The notes: generated by a model from the sequence alone, not told the origin. A stretch of 64,000 bases of DNA from Schizophyllum amplum (GCA_007026445.1 VDMD01000088.1:39920-103919), one strand, 5' to 3'. Shown: positions 52,851 to 63,882, numbered from the stretch's first letter. Numbers and translations are program-made.

Positions 52851-55800
52851 TTACACCTGGTTACCGTTCGTTCTCTCGTATATTACTAATGCCGCCTTGC
52901 ATTCGACAGAAGCAGACAAAAAAGAGGACCCCAGAGTGATCGGATCCACCCTATCCAAGGTTGTCTCCTGCACGCACTTGTCGCCGTTGACTATGCCGTC
53001 GTGTCGATAGACCATCCCCGTCACATCTACGACCCTACAAGTGAAGTGATTAGATCCCCAGTACACGATACCGCGCAGCGTCATCATCGAACCGTTATAC
53101 ACCACACGCGGCGAGATGACGAGGGGCGTGCTCTGCCTGTCTAAACAAAGCAGTTCAGGTATGCAGTGCGTGTGAACGACCGGAGCCGTCTGACTCTTGC
53201 AATCAGTGCACTTCACTGCACGAGCGGTGCCTTTCAATACCTCTGTCAGCCAGTCGGAGGTGTTGAACAGTTCGCAACTGCGGCCTCTCAGCAGGTTCGT
53301 GGTGTACAGAGAGCTGCATTGCGACAGCGCGATCGCATTGTGGCTCAGCTTTCCGCACGATAGACATTTGCTCTCTCTCGTTGCGAGCGGCGCACGGGTA
53401 AGCACCGTGCATGCCAGATCGGATACTGATGCAGGTTTTGGACCCATAGGGAACGCAGCAGGATTCTGTTCGTGTAGATGCCTTCGCGCGGCGTCTCTAG
53501 TTTCCGTCCATGCCATAGACCCTTGCAGGTGAGCAGCCCAATTGGAAGCCAGCTCTGCAGCTACGGGGCTGACATTTCTGAAGTATGGCGTCCATCGGGA
53601 TGGATCACCAACCCACACCGCGCGCAATATCGTGAATAGCGAGTCGTATGGACAGCTCCAGTCCTTCTCGTCCCATGCATAGCCAGGAGGAGCCGGGGTG
53701 CGTGCTGCTGATGTCGCAACCGTATGGCCGACCTCAGGTCGCGAAACCTTTGCCAATCGTCCTTCATCAACGCCGCGCGACTGCCTTCTTTTAATGCCTG
53801 CGACCGGATCGGGTTCCGCCACGGTACCGTCTTTACTCGCGAATTGCCACTTCTGACGCCCGAAAGGAACATCAATTTCATCCGCGGCGGGTTCACTTGC
53901 GGCCCACCGCAGAGCTGGATGCAAACCGGGCATTTCGTATCCGTTGCCTTTCCACTCCAGGTACGATTTTATGAGCGAGTTCCGAGTGTCACCTATGACT
54001 GTATCCGGCAGTTCGGACTCGTATCTCAGCCTGGTAATTTCGTTGAGCAGTTCCAGATTCCGAAACTCTCGCTTAAGCTGCACGTCCAAGCCCGATGTGA
54101 TCTTACTTGGTGTGAAGGACGACACGATGGCCGTACCCTCGGCCGACGAGCTTCTGGACAGGGCAGTATAGTACGCTTGGTGAGTTTTTGAATGCGTCAA
54201 GTTGACAACGTTGCTGGGCCTCGTTTTACCTTGTGCAGCGTAGTCCGTCATCGCGAAGTTAAGCAGCACAGGCACCTGATGCCTCTCGATTACGACGGTG
54301 CTGTCGTTGCGCAACAGGCACTCCACGCGTTCCATCTGCCTGCTCAGGGGTACGACATTGTCTTCCAGTCCGTCAATTTTGATTGTCTTAGGAGGATTGA
54401 CGAGTTTGACAAAGAGTACGTCCAGTATTCTCTGCTTCTGATCACCCTGCGAAGCTACCCAATCGTAGACGACGGCCTCTTGTCCTTTGGTCATGCACAG
54501 TTCAGTGGCTATGTTGGATCGGATCATGACAGGCATGCCCTTGCATATATCAAGTCTCCCGGCGACATGGCCCGTGAAGCAAGGAAGCGCGGCCCATATA
54601 GATGCTTGAATCTTCTCGGGTATACCGTACGTCGCTTGATTTCCTTTCTTTTTCGGCCTTCTCCTCTTCTTTTTGTTCGAAGGCGAATCGACAGGCGCGA
54701 GCACGTCGCTGGAGTAGAACGATACCAGATCCTGGTTCGTATCGCGGGCAAACCTCTGACATCCGAGCTCGTTGAACGCGTCTTTCTCCGCATTCCAAGC
54801 AGTAATGATCGACACATCTCGGAATCGCGCGTCGCTCAATTTCGGCGCATGCGGTGAACCATTGACTACTCTCGTTCTCAGAAAGTCCAGATCCTCTGGC
54901 GTGCATGCAGCGTAGCGCATGTTTGCCAGTGCCCGTGCCATCGCCCGGTCATCTTCGGTTGCGGATCTCATGCGCATGTTTTCCGATAGAATGACCACGG
55001 TCGTGACCTGATGCCACATCGCCTTTCCCAGCACGTTCATCTGTACGTGTAGGGTCATCCGCTTCCTGTCTATGTCGGTTTGCACCTTCGAATCATATAA
55101 GCGCGAGCCTTTCACAGGCGGTAGCTGGGCGAAGTCGCCAGCGAAGATCATGTTCATGCCACCAAATGGTAAGTCGTGTCTTCCCATAGACTTCGCGAGG
55201 TGAGCGCTAATGCGGTACATGTCTGTGCAGTTCAACATGGAGACCTCGTCGATGAAGACGTATTCGACCCCGATCAGTCTCTCGTGTACGCTGCGGACCC
55301 CGCTACCGTCCAATCCAACTCGGCCATTGTCGGCGGATCCCCAACCCATACCAAGGACTGAGTGGTACGTGAATCCGTTGAGTAAAGCGGCAGCAGTACC
55401 AGTAGGCGCGAGTATGATAAATCTGTGCTCCTCGTGCCGGCGCTTGAAGAACTCTATTAAAGCTCGGATGACGGTGGATTTTCCTGTGCCACCCATGCCG
55501 CCCAAGAACATGCGCAAGGGTTCGGCCTGTGCTCTCCCAGCGTGGTTGGCGATCAAGGTGAACGCCCTCTGCTGGTCCATGTTGAGTTCGTACTCGCTGA
55601 TTATATTGTCAATGGTTTCCCGCAGGTCAGGCTTGTCGATCGTGTAATCACGAGTGAAGAAGTGAGGCGGCAAAGTGACCACTCCGGTCTCTATGCCGTG
55701 CGCCGAGCCATCTGCACTATGACGCGTCAAAGAAGGTACGGTCTTCATACGGGCCTTGAACAAATAGTCTTTCAACTCCTTGACGTAGGATGCCCATTCC

Positions 55801-57985
55801 GATCCGCGTCTGTGCACGCGCGGTTCCTCTGGCTTGACGAGGGACGAGCGCGTTTCCGTCCGGTCTTCCTCAGTCCATCCTGACGCCGCTGCATGTATTC
55901 TTGCCATGTCGATGGTCTGGAATGTCTTGTTCCACCTGTTCCCTGTCTCACCGTCGTCCGGTACGTCCAATTCAAGATCTTCCCCATATTGTTTAAAAGC
56001 ACCGTCACCTTCCTCTTCTTCCTGCTCGACTTCTGTGCTCAGCGTGGCCGCCCTTCGCTTCTTCTTCATCTCATTGTGGAAGTCGTCTCTCGCATCCGCG
56101 CACTCATATCTCAGATTAAAGTTGCGCATCAGCTGCTTATTGCGCTCTGAGAACGGGAACGCGAGAAAAGCAGCATCCCAGTTATATCCTTCATCCTTCA
56201 GGTCCTGCCCTCTTCTCCAAGGCGAGAACAGCGTCAGCATGGTGGCGCAATAATATTCGCGGTCTCCCTGATCACTGCGCGGTACAGCCCCTCCTACAAA
56301 ATTGGGGACGACGTAATGTCTCTTGCTCGGGTCGCAATGCACATGGTGGGAATTGTGCTGGGGGTGAGATCCAAGGAACGGTTCGTACTTGAGTCGCGCT
56401 GTGTACCGCAACTGCGTTCTTTGACTACCATCCATCAGCGGTACGGCGTCGGGTATATTGGACAAGGGGATCAGGTCGTCTGGCCGTGATTTCACCACTT
56501 CGTCGTTGCCCTGATCTGCGTCCCCCTCGTACAGGGCCGCATCTTCATCGTCACCGTGTTCGGCTACCGGATTGTACGAACTATCGTGATTTCCTTGCAG
56601 GTGCGATTTGAGCTGACTGGCTGTTCTCTTGGTTTTCTTTGAGCACTGAACCCACTCGTACAGGCTGTAGTTCTCGTACTTAGCCGGCCGATGGACGTAA
56701 TCGTCCACCAGAGATACTCCTATAACCTGCCCGTCCTCTTTGCGAAGGACTACACGCTCTTCGAAAGAATTGTCACGTACGCTGCTCGGCCAGTCAGCCA
56801 GCACATGATTCACGTAATTCTTCCACCAGAAGACGACGAATTCGTGACTTGTGTAGTGATCAGGGTGTCCGAGCAGGTAAGCAGATGCCATGGGGCTGCC
56901 CAGTTCCATGCGAGGTGCTAACGCATTCACCATCTGGAGCATCAACTTTCGAGCGCTTGCACCATCCTTCGCGGATCCTTCAAACACTGGCCCATTTCTC
57001 TCGAACACACCTTTGATGCATGACATTATGTGGTAGGTTTTCAGAGAGCTCTTGCTGATATAATCAGATACATACATGATGATGGACTTCACGGACGTTC
57101 CAGACTGAAGACTAGTGGTGTCCGTGTTTCCCCTCGTCAGGTAAGTCAGCACGGGCGTTACGCAGTTCATCATCACTTCTTTCTTCACTAGATGAATGGC
57201 TCCCGTGATGCGATCGACGTAGGATTCTTTGACATACTCCCTCGGAAATCGAGCATCGCATACACCCTCATCCGTTTTGCATCCCTTTATGCCTTCCAGT
57301 GGGTCTTTCTTGTGTGGGCGAGCATCCCCGGCTTCCGCAGACCGTCCTGATTTCTTGCGAATGCACTTGTGTATCTGAACTCTCAGAATGAGATCGTCAA
57401 CAACGCTCTTGAACCGTGCCCACCACGAAGCGCGCGCCTCCGCACACGAGCAGGGGGTCCGACTGCACGCGCACCGATTAGGTGGGGGGTCCGGAAGGGT
57501 CTGTGTAGGATCCTCGTACGAGGAAGCTTCCTCTACCTCGCCGGAAGCGACGTCCGGCTCCTGATACAGCGTGTGGATATCCGTGTCATCGCGCGGTCTG
57601 AATGGTACGCGCTTCTTTACGTCGTCCATGTCACCCGTTAGAAACTGACCGGTCTGCATCTCCTCCAGATACCTTATCATGTCCTTCTCGAAATCACTAC
57701 CAGGTCCAGCAAGCAACTTGTCTCTAATATCCTGTGGTGAAAGGGCTCCCCGTATCCAGAGCATGGTGTGCAGGTGAAGAGTCAGACGCCCTTGCTGTTC
57801 AACGGCACCATAGTACGCCGAAGTAGGACCGTATATCCCACGGCGGTGTGCACCGACGCCAAGTACGTGCTTGATGAATGCTCTGACAACGACGTTGAAG
57901 AACCGGGCAGCCGCGACGGGGTTCCGGGCCACAAGACTGCTCCTCTCGGTCCACGTGCGTATTCGCGGACGAAACAATAGATCAT
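52851..57985 (-). mobile_element. Helitron B, 5'-truncated
   Basis: Homology to Helitron A starts abruptly near 57975-57985 at LLFRPRIRTWTER and continues to the stop at 52851-52853. The DUF6570-like front end and the first part of the Rep domain are absent; to the right lies unrelated, AT-richer sequence. The remaining 5.1 kb has no frame break. It belongs to the same superfamily as Helitron A but is a different subfamily judged by the linker and Cys-rich region. Confidence 0.8.
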
Positions 57986-58121
57986 CATCAGCAAAGCAGC
58001 CCCGGCTACCTAGCTTTTGTACATGATAGATGTAATTATCCTTACATAGTATGGGCCTAAGCTGGCAATTTCTTAGACCATTGATCTTTCTGTTCCCTAG
58101 ACTTGTCTGATGCCCAGACAT
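52851..58121 (-). CDS. Helitron B Rep (partial)-Pif1 helicase with C-terminal Cys/His domain
   Basis: The 1756-codon frame starts at 58121, but its first ~48 residues (MSGHQTSLGNRKINGLRN ...) are not Helitron-like and come from flanking DNA. From residue 50: NPVAAARFFNVVVRAFIKHV, the HUH-type motif GRLTLHLHTMLW (His 116 and 118), the Cys-rich CACSRTPCSC region, SLQSGTSVKSIIMYVSDYIS, then the Pif1 helicase (Walker A GGMGGTGKS near 872-880, DEVSM, GDFAQLPPV, TDYAAQGKT, YTALSRS). The C-terminal domain begins DEKDWSCPYDSLFTILRAVW (Cys near 1487), has CLSCG and CTDC zinc-like pairs, and VYWGSNHFTCRV (His near 1691) followed by YRHDG, a Cys-His-Asp order as in Helitron A. Missing the Rep front end, it is unlikely to transpose by itself. 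Confidence 0.85.
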   Translation of the reverse strand: MSGHQTSLGNRKINGLRNCQLRPILCKDNYIYHVQKLGSRGCFADDDLLFRPRIRTWTERSSLVARNPVAAARFFNVVVRAFIKHVLGVGAHRRGIYGPTSAYYGAVEQQGRLTLHLHTMLWIRGALSPQDIRDKLLAGPGSDFEKDMIRYLEEMQTGQFLTGDMDDVKKRVPFRPRDDTDIHTLYQEPDVASGEVEEASSYEDPTQTLPDPPPNRCACSRTPCSCAEARASWWARFKSVVDDLILRVQIHKCIRKKSGRSAEAGDARPHKKDPLEGIKGCKTDEGVCDARFPREYVKESYVDRITGAIHLVKKEVMMNCVTPVLTYLTRGNTDTTSLQSGTSVKSIIMYVSDYISKSSLKTYHIMSCIKGVFERNGPVFEGSAKDGASARKLMLQMVNALAPRMELGSPMASAYLLGHPDHYTSHEFVVFWWKNYVNHVLADWPSSVRDNSFEERVVLRKEDGQVIGVSLVDDYVHRPAKYENYSLYEWVQCSKKTKRTASQLKSHLQGNHDSSYNPVAEHGDDEDAALYEGDADQGNDEVVKSRPDDLIPLSNIPDAVPLMDGSQRTQLRYTARLKYEPFLGSHPQHNSHHVHCDPSKRHYVVPNFVGGAVPRSDQGDREYYCATMLTLFSPWRRGQDLKDEGYNWDAAFLAFPFSERNKQLMRNFNLRYECADARDDFHNEMKKKRRAATLSTEVEQEEEEGDGAFKQYGEDLELDVPDDGETGNRWNKTFQTIDMARIHAAASGWTEEDRTETRSSLVKPEEPRVHRRGSEWASYVKELKDYLFKARMKTVPSLTRHSADGSAHGIETGVVTLPPHFFTRDYTIDKPDLRETIDNIISEYELNMDQQRAFTLIANHAGRAQAEPLRMFLGGMGGTGKSTVIRALIEFFKRRHEEHRFIILAPTGTAAALLNGFTYHSVLGMGWGSADNGRVGLDGSGVRSVHERLIGVEYVFIDEVSMLNCTDMYRISAHLAKSMGRHDLPFGGMNMIFAGDFAQLPPVKGSRLYDSKVQTDIDRKRMTLHVQMNVLGKAMWHQVTTVVILSENMRMRSATEDDRAMARALANMRYAACTPEDLDFLRTRVVNGSPHAPKLSDARFRDVSIITAWNAEKDAFNELGCQRFARDTNQDLVSFYSSDVLAPVDSPSNKKKRRRPKKKGNQATYGIPEKIQASIWAALPCFTGHVAGRLDICKGMPVMIRSNIATELCMTKGQEAVVYDWVASQGDQKQRILDVLFVKLVNPPKTIKIDGLEDNVVPLSRQMERVECLLRNDSTVVIERHQVPVLLNFAMTDYAAQGKTRPSNVVNLTHSKTHQAYYTALSRSSSAEGTAIVSSFTPSKITSGLDVQLKREFRNLELLNEITRLRYESELPDTVIGDTRNSLIKSYLEWKGNGYEMPGLHPALRWAASEPAADEIDVPFGRQKWQFASKDGTVAEPDPVAGIKRRQSRGVDEGRLAKVSRPEVGHTVATSAARTPAPPGYAWDEKDWSCPYDSLFTILRAVWVGDPSRWTPYFRNVSPVAAELASNWAAHLQGSMAWTETRDAARRHLHEQNPAAFPMGPKPASVSDLACTVLTRAPLATRESKCLSCGKLSHNAIALSQCSSLYTTNLLRGRSCELFNTSDWLTEVLKGTARAVKCTDCKSQTAPVVHTHCIPELLCLDRQSTPLVISPRVVYNGSMMTLRGIVYWGSNHFTCRVVDVTGMVYRHDGIVNGDKCVQETTLDRVDPITLGSSFLSASVECKAALVIYERTNGNQV

Positions 58122-59052
58122 GTCTAGGGCCTTCTCAGTGGTGATTTTTTTGCAGTGTAGACTATAGTTGGCTCCAACAGGGTTATTGATACACTGCAGT
58201 GCTTTGTATTTCTCTATGTTGAATACTCTTTGACTGTTTCTCTCTTGTAGATAGAGGTAATGCTCTAGTCAATGCTCTATTCAAAGCCAATCGTCTACGG
58301 GTGTTGTGTTTATTATGACCCATCCTTGCTCAGTATCTAAGTGGTCTATGCTACCGAGCCATGTTGTCTGCAACTCTCCGGAGTTCATCCGCATCTGCAT
58401 CATGAAGAATGTACGTCATAGTGGTCAGCATAAGCCAGGGCAGAGCAACATGCGGATAGCCGACCTCTCAGGTCGCATCATGCAAATTTGGTGCTTTTCG
58501 TAGGAAGTCAAGTGAGAGTTTTAGCTCTTCCGACATATCACGGCCCCAGTCGTCCCATATAATGAGGGCAACAAGTACGGACTCCAACATGGGTAGGCCG
58601 GGAGTCCAGAAGGAGTTTGAGGGGCTTCTGAAGCTTTCCGAGCGAGTACCTGTCTGTGCCGAAGCACAGTGAAAGGTGCGTCAGAATCGGGAGATGCTCC
58701 GCTGCTGCCCCACTAGGCGTAAGGCAGACAAGCAGGTTCACCCCTGCATATATGATATCAGCTATCTTCACATTTGTGCCATAATCGTCGAGATCAGAAG
58801 GTGCTAGAGCAAAATAACCAGTGATCCGTCCAGTGGAAACGGTGAGCCCCACACTAGACTCACGATGAACCGGAGTCGTGCCTGATAGGGGCATTTTATT
58901 GGGGGAGTGATTTCTGCTGTTCAAGGTACCAACGGCACTACACTGTAACCAACTAGCTGGCAACAGAAGGGTAACCAAGGTACTTGTTCCGAACCTTAAG
59001 CTCTGCAAAAGAAAACAAAAAAACACAAAAAAACGACTGATTGTTGGACAGT
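57986..59052. other. AT-richer segment abutting the truncated Helitron
   Basis: No gene is recognised. A minus-strand frame at 58538-59026 is open for 162 codons but shows no motif. Base composition differs from the flanks, suggesting an inserted, unidentified element. Confidence 0.35.
58095..58129. repeat. Inverted repeat/hairpin, 15-bp arms
   Basis: CCCTAGACTTGTCTG (58095-58109) and CAGACATGTCTAGGG (58115-58129) pair with one mismatch around a 5-nt loop. The position beside the Helitron B truncation point makes an element end or cruciform plausible. Confidence 0.7.
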
Positions 59053-59130
59053 GTGAACGAGGGGATTCGAACCCGCAACCGCTGCCAAGTTTTAAGATAC
59101 CAACGGCAGCTGTGTTACCGCTACATTCAC
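59053..59130 (-). tRNA. tRNA-like sequence: degenerate tRNA or tRNA-derived SINE head
   Basis: On the minus strand GTGAATG and CGTTCAC pair as a seven-base acceptor stem. A CTGCC/GGCAG anticodon-type stem encloses an 18-nt loop (a 7-nt loop plus possible intron, with TGG in anticodon position). GGTTCGAATCC is a good B box. The D arm is too short and the T stem mispairs, so a working tRNA is unlikely. It may be a pseudogene or a Pol III SINE promoter. Confidence 0.45.
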
Positions 59131-59185
59131 TACTAAGTCAGGAAATCATATGGCCTGTGAGATGAGAGCAACCCATGTCTCCAGA

Positions 59186-60150
59186 CAAAGCTAGCTCAAA
59201 CATGTGTAGAAGAAGCTACACATAGCATAGCACCACTAGATCAAGCTACAATACAAGGCAGCTAGAACGAGCTACAGGGCAATGTATCTAGAACAAGCTA
59301 GAGATGAGCTATCTGAGAAGATCTATAGGGCATGTACCTAGAAAAAGCTACATCGAGGCCCACAGAGAAAGCTAGACAATAAACTGACTAGAAAAAGCTA
59401 CTCAATTACATCCCTAGAAAGATCTAGAACCAAGGTGTCTAGGAAAAGCTAGAAGCAAGGGGGCTAGAAAAAGCTAGAAGCGAGGTGGCTAGAAAGAGCT
59501 AGAAGCGAGGTGGCTAGATAAAGCTACACGCTAACCTAACTAGAAAAAGCTACGTGCTAACCTGCCTAGAAAAAGCTACGTGCTAACCTAACTAGAAAAA
59601 GCTACGCGCTAACATGCCTAGAAAAAGCTAGAAGCGAGGTGGCTAGAGAAAGCTACGCAACCAGGTGGCTAGAAAAAGCTACGCGCTAACATGCCTAGAA
59701 AAAGCTACGCGCTAACCTGCCTAGAAAAAGCTACGCGCTAACCTGCCTAGAAAAAGCTACCCGCTAACCTAACTAGAAAAAGCTACGCGATCAGGTGTCT
59801 AGAAAAAGCTACACGCTAACCTAACTAGAAAAAGCTACGCGCTAACATGCCTAGAAAAAGCTACACGCTAACCTAACTAGAAAAAGCTACGTGCTAACCT
59901 GCCTAGAAAAAGCTACGTGCTAACCTAACTAGAAAAAGCTACCCGCTAACCTAACTAGAAAAAGCTACGCGACCAGGTGGCTAGAAAAAGCTGCGCGACA
60001 ACCTGCCTAGAAAAAGCTAGACATGAGGTCTCTAGAAAAAGCTACGCGACGATCCATGTAGAAAAAGCTACAAGTGAGGTCTCTAGAAAAAGCTACGCGA
60101 CGACCCGTGTAGAAAAAGCTGGGAGTGAGCTGACTAGAAAAAGCTAATAT
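59186..60150. repeat. Minisatellite with a 26-bp unit, about 37 copies
   Basis: The typical unit is CTAGAAAAAGCTACGCGC followed by TAACCTGC, with variants AAGCGAGGTGGC and GACCAGGTGG in the second half. The CTAGAAAAAGCTA half is conserved while the other half varies. Copies in the centre (about 59515-59990) are nearly alike; those at both edges are diverged. No coding frame runs through it. Confidence 0.92.
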
Positions 60151-60533
60151 CTTGCAATGTAACATAGCTTGACTTACTTTTGTGAGCCCGGTTCTGCGGA
60201 AAACATCGCCCTCAGGGCGATTGGTATGTGCGTCGTCACCGGAGGTGAGGGGGGCCCTATCTGCCATGCGTTGACTGACGGGGTCCCTCACCTTGGTGCC
60301 AAACCATTCAACGCCTTACAAGTCAGGGGAGTCATGCGATGTATTATCCCGATCCTGCGGGTAAACGAAGATACAAGAAAGCGGGCCGGTATGTGTGGGA
60401 TGGGGGCTGCACGGCGTTGTGTGAATATACAAAAAATACAAGAAATACGTGAGTGTCCGGGGCACGCAGAAGTCCAAGAAATAAAGCGATCATCCAGAGC
60501 ACGGGGCGGCGGCAAAGAAGCTGGGGAGGTGCC
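60151..60533. other. Intergenic between minisatellite and large gene
   Basis: No gene is recognised; this is the 3' flank of the minus-strand gene. Confidence 0.4.
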
Positions 60534-63500
60534 TCAGGCAGGGCGTGCGTGCTCCAACTGCTCGCGCCCAGCCTCGGACGTGTCCCACGAGCGCCGGGGC
60601 GGCGGAATTGCACGCCGCTTGAACTGGTGCCACATAACGCGGACATAGAAACGAATGATGTTCGTCTCTAGCCACCAAGCCTCCTTCTGCGTGATGTCAC
60701 CCTGAGTCTGCCAGAAGCGCAGCTTCGTTGGCAAGGGCGGGTCCCAGTCAAGCATGATGTAGCTCAGCGCGGCGACGTAGTCGAACCGCTCGTACCAACG
60801 ACGATCCACCAGACCAGTATGCTCCAGGCCATATCCCCTGACGGCAAGAACATCAACACTGTCGAAAGTGCTGGGATGGAACAGGTTGCGGAAGCGCCAA
60901 ACCTCCTCCGCCGGGGTGATCACGATGGTGCGGACGCGACGGTCGAGATCCAGCAGGTCTTTGCGGAACCCGAGCTCCTGCAAGCGCCACAGAGCACCCT
61001 TCATGGCCCATGAGGAGGGAAGCCGGCCGGGCAGTGTCAGTTCACCGCAGACGGTGTACGGCTGTTGCAGCCGCACTTCCAACGCCGCGAAGTCTACATC
61101 CGAGCCGAAGAGGCCGCGCAGGTGCTCCATCGTCCGCTGTACGTTGCCGCCCTGAGAGCGGAGGTTGACGTGCGCGTTCAGGATGTCTTTCCAGTCTTGC
61201 GTGCTGAGCTTCAGCGGCTGCTCGGAGCCGTCAACGTGAGCATCCGGCGTGTTGTCGCCGTCGGCATCGGCGGCTGGCGGGGGTGCTGCGATGACATGGC
61301 AGCAGCAACGAGATGGATGGCAGCGACAGCCGGGGCAAGCGGCGGCGGCGACAGTCAGGTCCGCTGCAGGAGCGGCCGCAGGAGCAGCGACGGGTGGCGG
61401 CTGGCTGGCGAGCCCTTGACCTGCGAAGGAATCTTCGTCTAAGGGCGCCCTCCGCGCGTTGTTGAGGACCCCGGCCTCAAGGATGATCCAAGCTTGAAGA
61501 TACCGCGCACACTTTTCGTTCGTCTTTGGACCTGTGATCAGGCCAGGCTTGGGGAACGCACGATGCTCGTCGCCCTGCTTCTGCTCGGTGAACCAGTTTG
61601 GCTGAATGGAGTCAATCTCCAATTCCCATGCAATGGGAGGCTTGGGCAGATCATGCTCCGGATGACCTAGCATGCCAGAGAAAGTCAGCAAAACAAGCCA
61701 AGGGAAGAAAAGCCAGAACAATACTCACGAGCTTGCGGGGCGTACCGAACTCTATGCACGCCTACAGGCCCTCGATAGAGGCGCTCGCCAGTTCTCCCCC
61801 AGTGGCCTTGCCCTGCATTCGCTGTGGAGCCAACAGCAGACGTCGGCGGCGCACCGCTGTCAGATGCCCTTGACGGCAGAGCCGACAATGGACTTGGTGG
61901 GGGTGCAGCCGTGCTTGGTGTCGAAGCTGTACTAGATGTCGACACCAAGGCCGTACCAGACGTTGATGCCCCGGCCGTACCAGATGTCGATGCCCAGGCC
62001 GTACCAGACGTCGACGCGTATCCAAGAACCGGAGCAGCGCGGACCGAACTCAACGATGATCCTCCATCAGGCTCGGGCGAAGCGAAGGGTACGTCCGCCA
62101 GCGAGTCTTGCAGGTATCCAGCATCGGAGTCTTCGACATCCATCCGCGGCAAGCTAAACACTGCATCTGTCGACTCACGGGGAGGGGCGCGATCCAAATC
62201 AGCCGTTATATACGCCGCCTGGGGCTGGAGGTACTCGAGCGGGCGCTCGACGGATACACCATATGCGGGGCGTGCCGCGCCGTGAAAGGCGAGTGGGTCC
62301 CTGTTGTCGACCACCGACAAATCATCAGCAAAGGGGGTGTTGACGGCGATGCGAAGAGTGCCGTAGCGATGCATCTGCTTGAGGCGATATGGGTCTGTCG
62401 GGCATCCCTGGAAGATGTAGGGGAGATTGTCCGGATGACGGCCGGTCTCTGCCATCTGTTCCGGCGTGCGCATAGAGCGCAGCAGCCTGACGTGGGGAAC
62501 ACCTCGCTTTTCCTCCGACAGGATTTGCCTGCACATCGTCGGAGTCAACTCCAGCACGTACCACACAGGCACTCCGGCTCTGTGAAGGAGCGCGACATCC
62601 TCAGGGCGCGTTGTGACCGGCCGAGCACCCAGCGCACAGAATATACGGCTGGCGGGTCCGCCACACCCGTCAGGATGGGCTGAACCTCGTACACGAAAGT
62701 CATCATCCCCTTGAGCTCGAGCCACAGACGTTGGGCCTCGCGCGCCATGAAGAAAGCACGTTTGGTGGACATGCCGATTGAGGTCATGCACCCCACGACG
62801 TGGAAGAGGGACATCTCCAGACCGCGCGCCCAAGCCATCGGCGGAAGATTGTTCGCCCTGCAGTACGCCAGATAGTCGTTGGTTTTCTTCCGCAGCGGTT
62901 TGACCAGCTGCGTCAGATGCAATGCCGTGGACTCTTTCAGAATGACCTGCCCAGTAGACCCCTCCAGCTGCCCCAGAACATCTTCAAACCATCCCTCCGG
63001 GTTCTCCCACATAATACGCGTTGGGTTCGCGCGGGAGAGCGGCTTGCGGGGAATGCAGGCGAGATGGGGTGCAAAACCCGGCAGGTAGTACGTCGGCACC
63101 CGCGTCATGTCCTCCGCGCCGAAGCAGCCGTCGATGCGCTGGCGTAGACGATGCGTCGAGTCGTCCGCGTCTGCGATGCACGGGATGTAGCCCGCGTTGG
63201 GGGTCATAGCGATGTAGCGTCCTGACGGGAAGAAGCCGGCGATGCGGAAGTCGAATGCCGCCTCGGATGCTATGGCATCGTTAGCAGAGGCAACTTCTAT
63301 CACAGTTCACAACTCACGCTGGGGGGCATTCCGAAAGGCGTCCACCTCGAAGCGATAGTTTGAGCATGAACCCTTCAGGGGAACATACGACGGGCGCCGG
63401 ATTGAGCGCAATGGCGGGGGGATTGTGTTCGACAATGCAACGGAGGTACTCCGTTTCTGCATCCCGTTCCCGGTCCCAGTAGAGCACGCGGGGTACAGCC

Positions 63501-63882
63501 TGCGCGATGAGGATGAGTACGGAGGTGGTTACGAGACCTGAATACTTACATGTTCCTCAAGGGTCATACATTCCGGGCCACCATAATCTCCTTCCTCTAA
63601 GCGAGCACGCTTGTAGTTCACCTCCAAGGGAGACGCGGGGGTGGGCGCCCCCCTGCGCTTAGATGCTGTACTGCCGCTCGCTGGTGTCCGCGGTGGAAGA
63701 TGCTGGACGGTGCTCTGCACGTCTTCAGCGTCGGCCGCAGTTAGATTGAACAGCACGCTCACCTCGCTCATCGCTTCCTCACTCTCCCTCCACCTCGTCC
63801 TCGCCGTCATCATCACTCCAGCCGCGCAGGGGGTATGCGCTGCGCATCGTCGTACTCCAACTTCACCCCGCAGTTGCTGCAA
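60534..63882 (-). CDS. Large uncharacterised multi-exon protein, possibly running past the right edge
   Basis: I do not recognise a function. Near the right edge an exon encodes MSEVSVLFNLTAADAEDVQS and a basic SPLEVNYKRARLEEGDYGG. A main exon from about 63300 has AAFDFRIAGFFPSGRYIAMT, YYLPGFAPHLACIPRKPLSR, MWENPEGWFEDVLGQLEGST and MSTKRAFFMAREAQRLWLEL. A -1 frame step near 62647 separates ILTGVADPPA from SRIFCALGARPVTTRPEDVA and LLHRAGVPVWYVLELTP. A Ser/Thr-rich repeat follows, then an intron (donor GTGAGT, acceptor ATGCTAG near 61670-61735) joins RYAPQAR to HPEHDLPKPPIAWELEIDSI. The final part has a Cys cluster (CPGCRCHPSRCCC) and FGSDVDFAALEVRLQQPYTV, ending at 60534. It resembles hypothetical proteins that are repeated in Agaricomycete genomes. 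Expression is doubtful because of the frameshift, unless that is a sequence error. Confidence 0.55.
61929..62019. repeat. 24-bp coding tandem repeat, nearly four copies
   Basis: On the minus strand it encodes eight-residue repeats of the form ASTSGTAx (GYASTSGTAWASTSGTAG ...). The length is a multiple of three, so copy-number change would keep the frame of the large gene. Confidence 0.85.

Noticed and set aside
59186..60150. CRISPR-like array
   Set aside because: Units are contiguous 26-bp tandem repeats with no unique spacers, in a eukaryotic nuclear setting.
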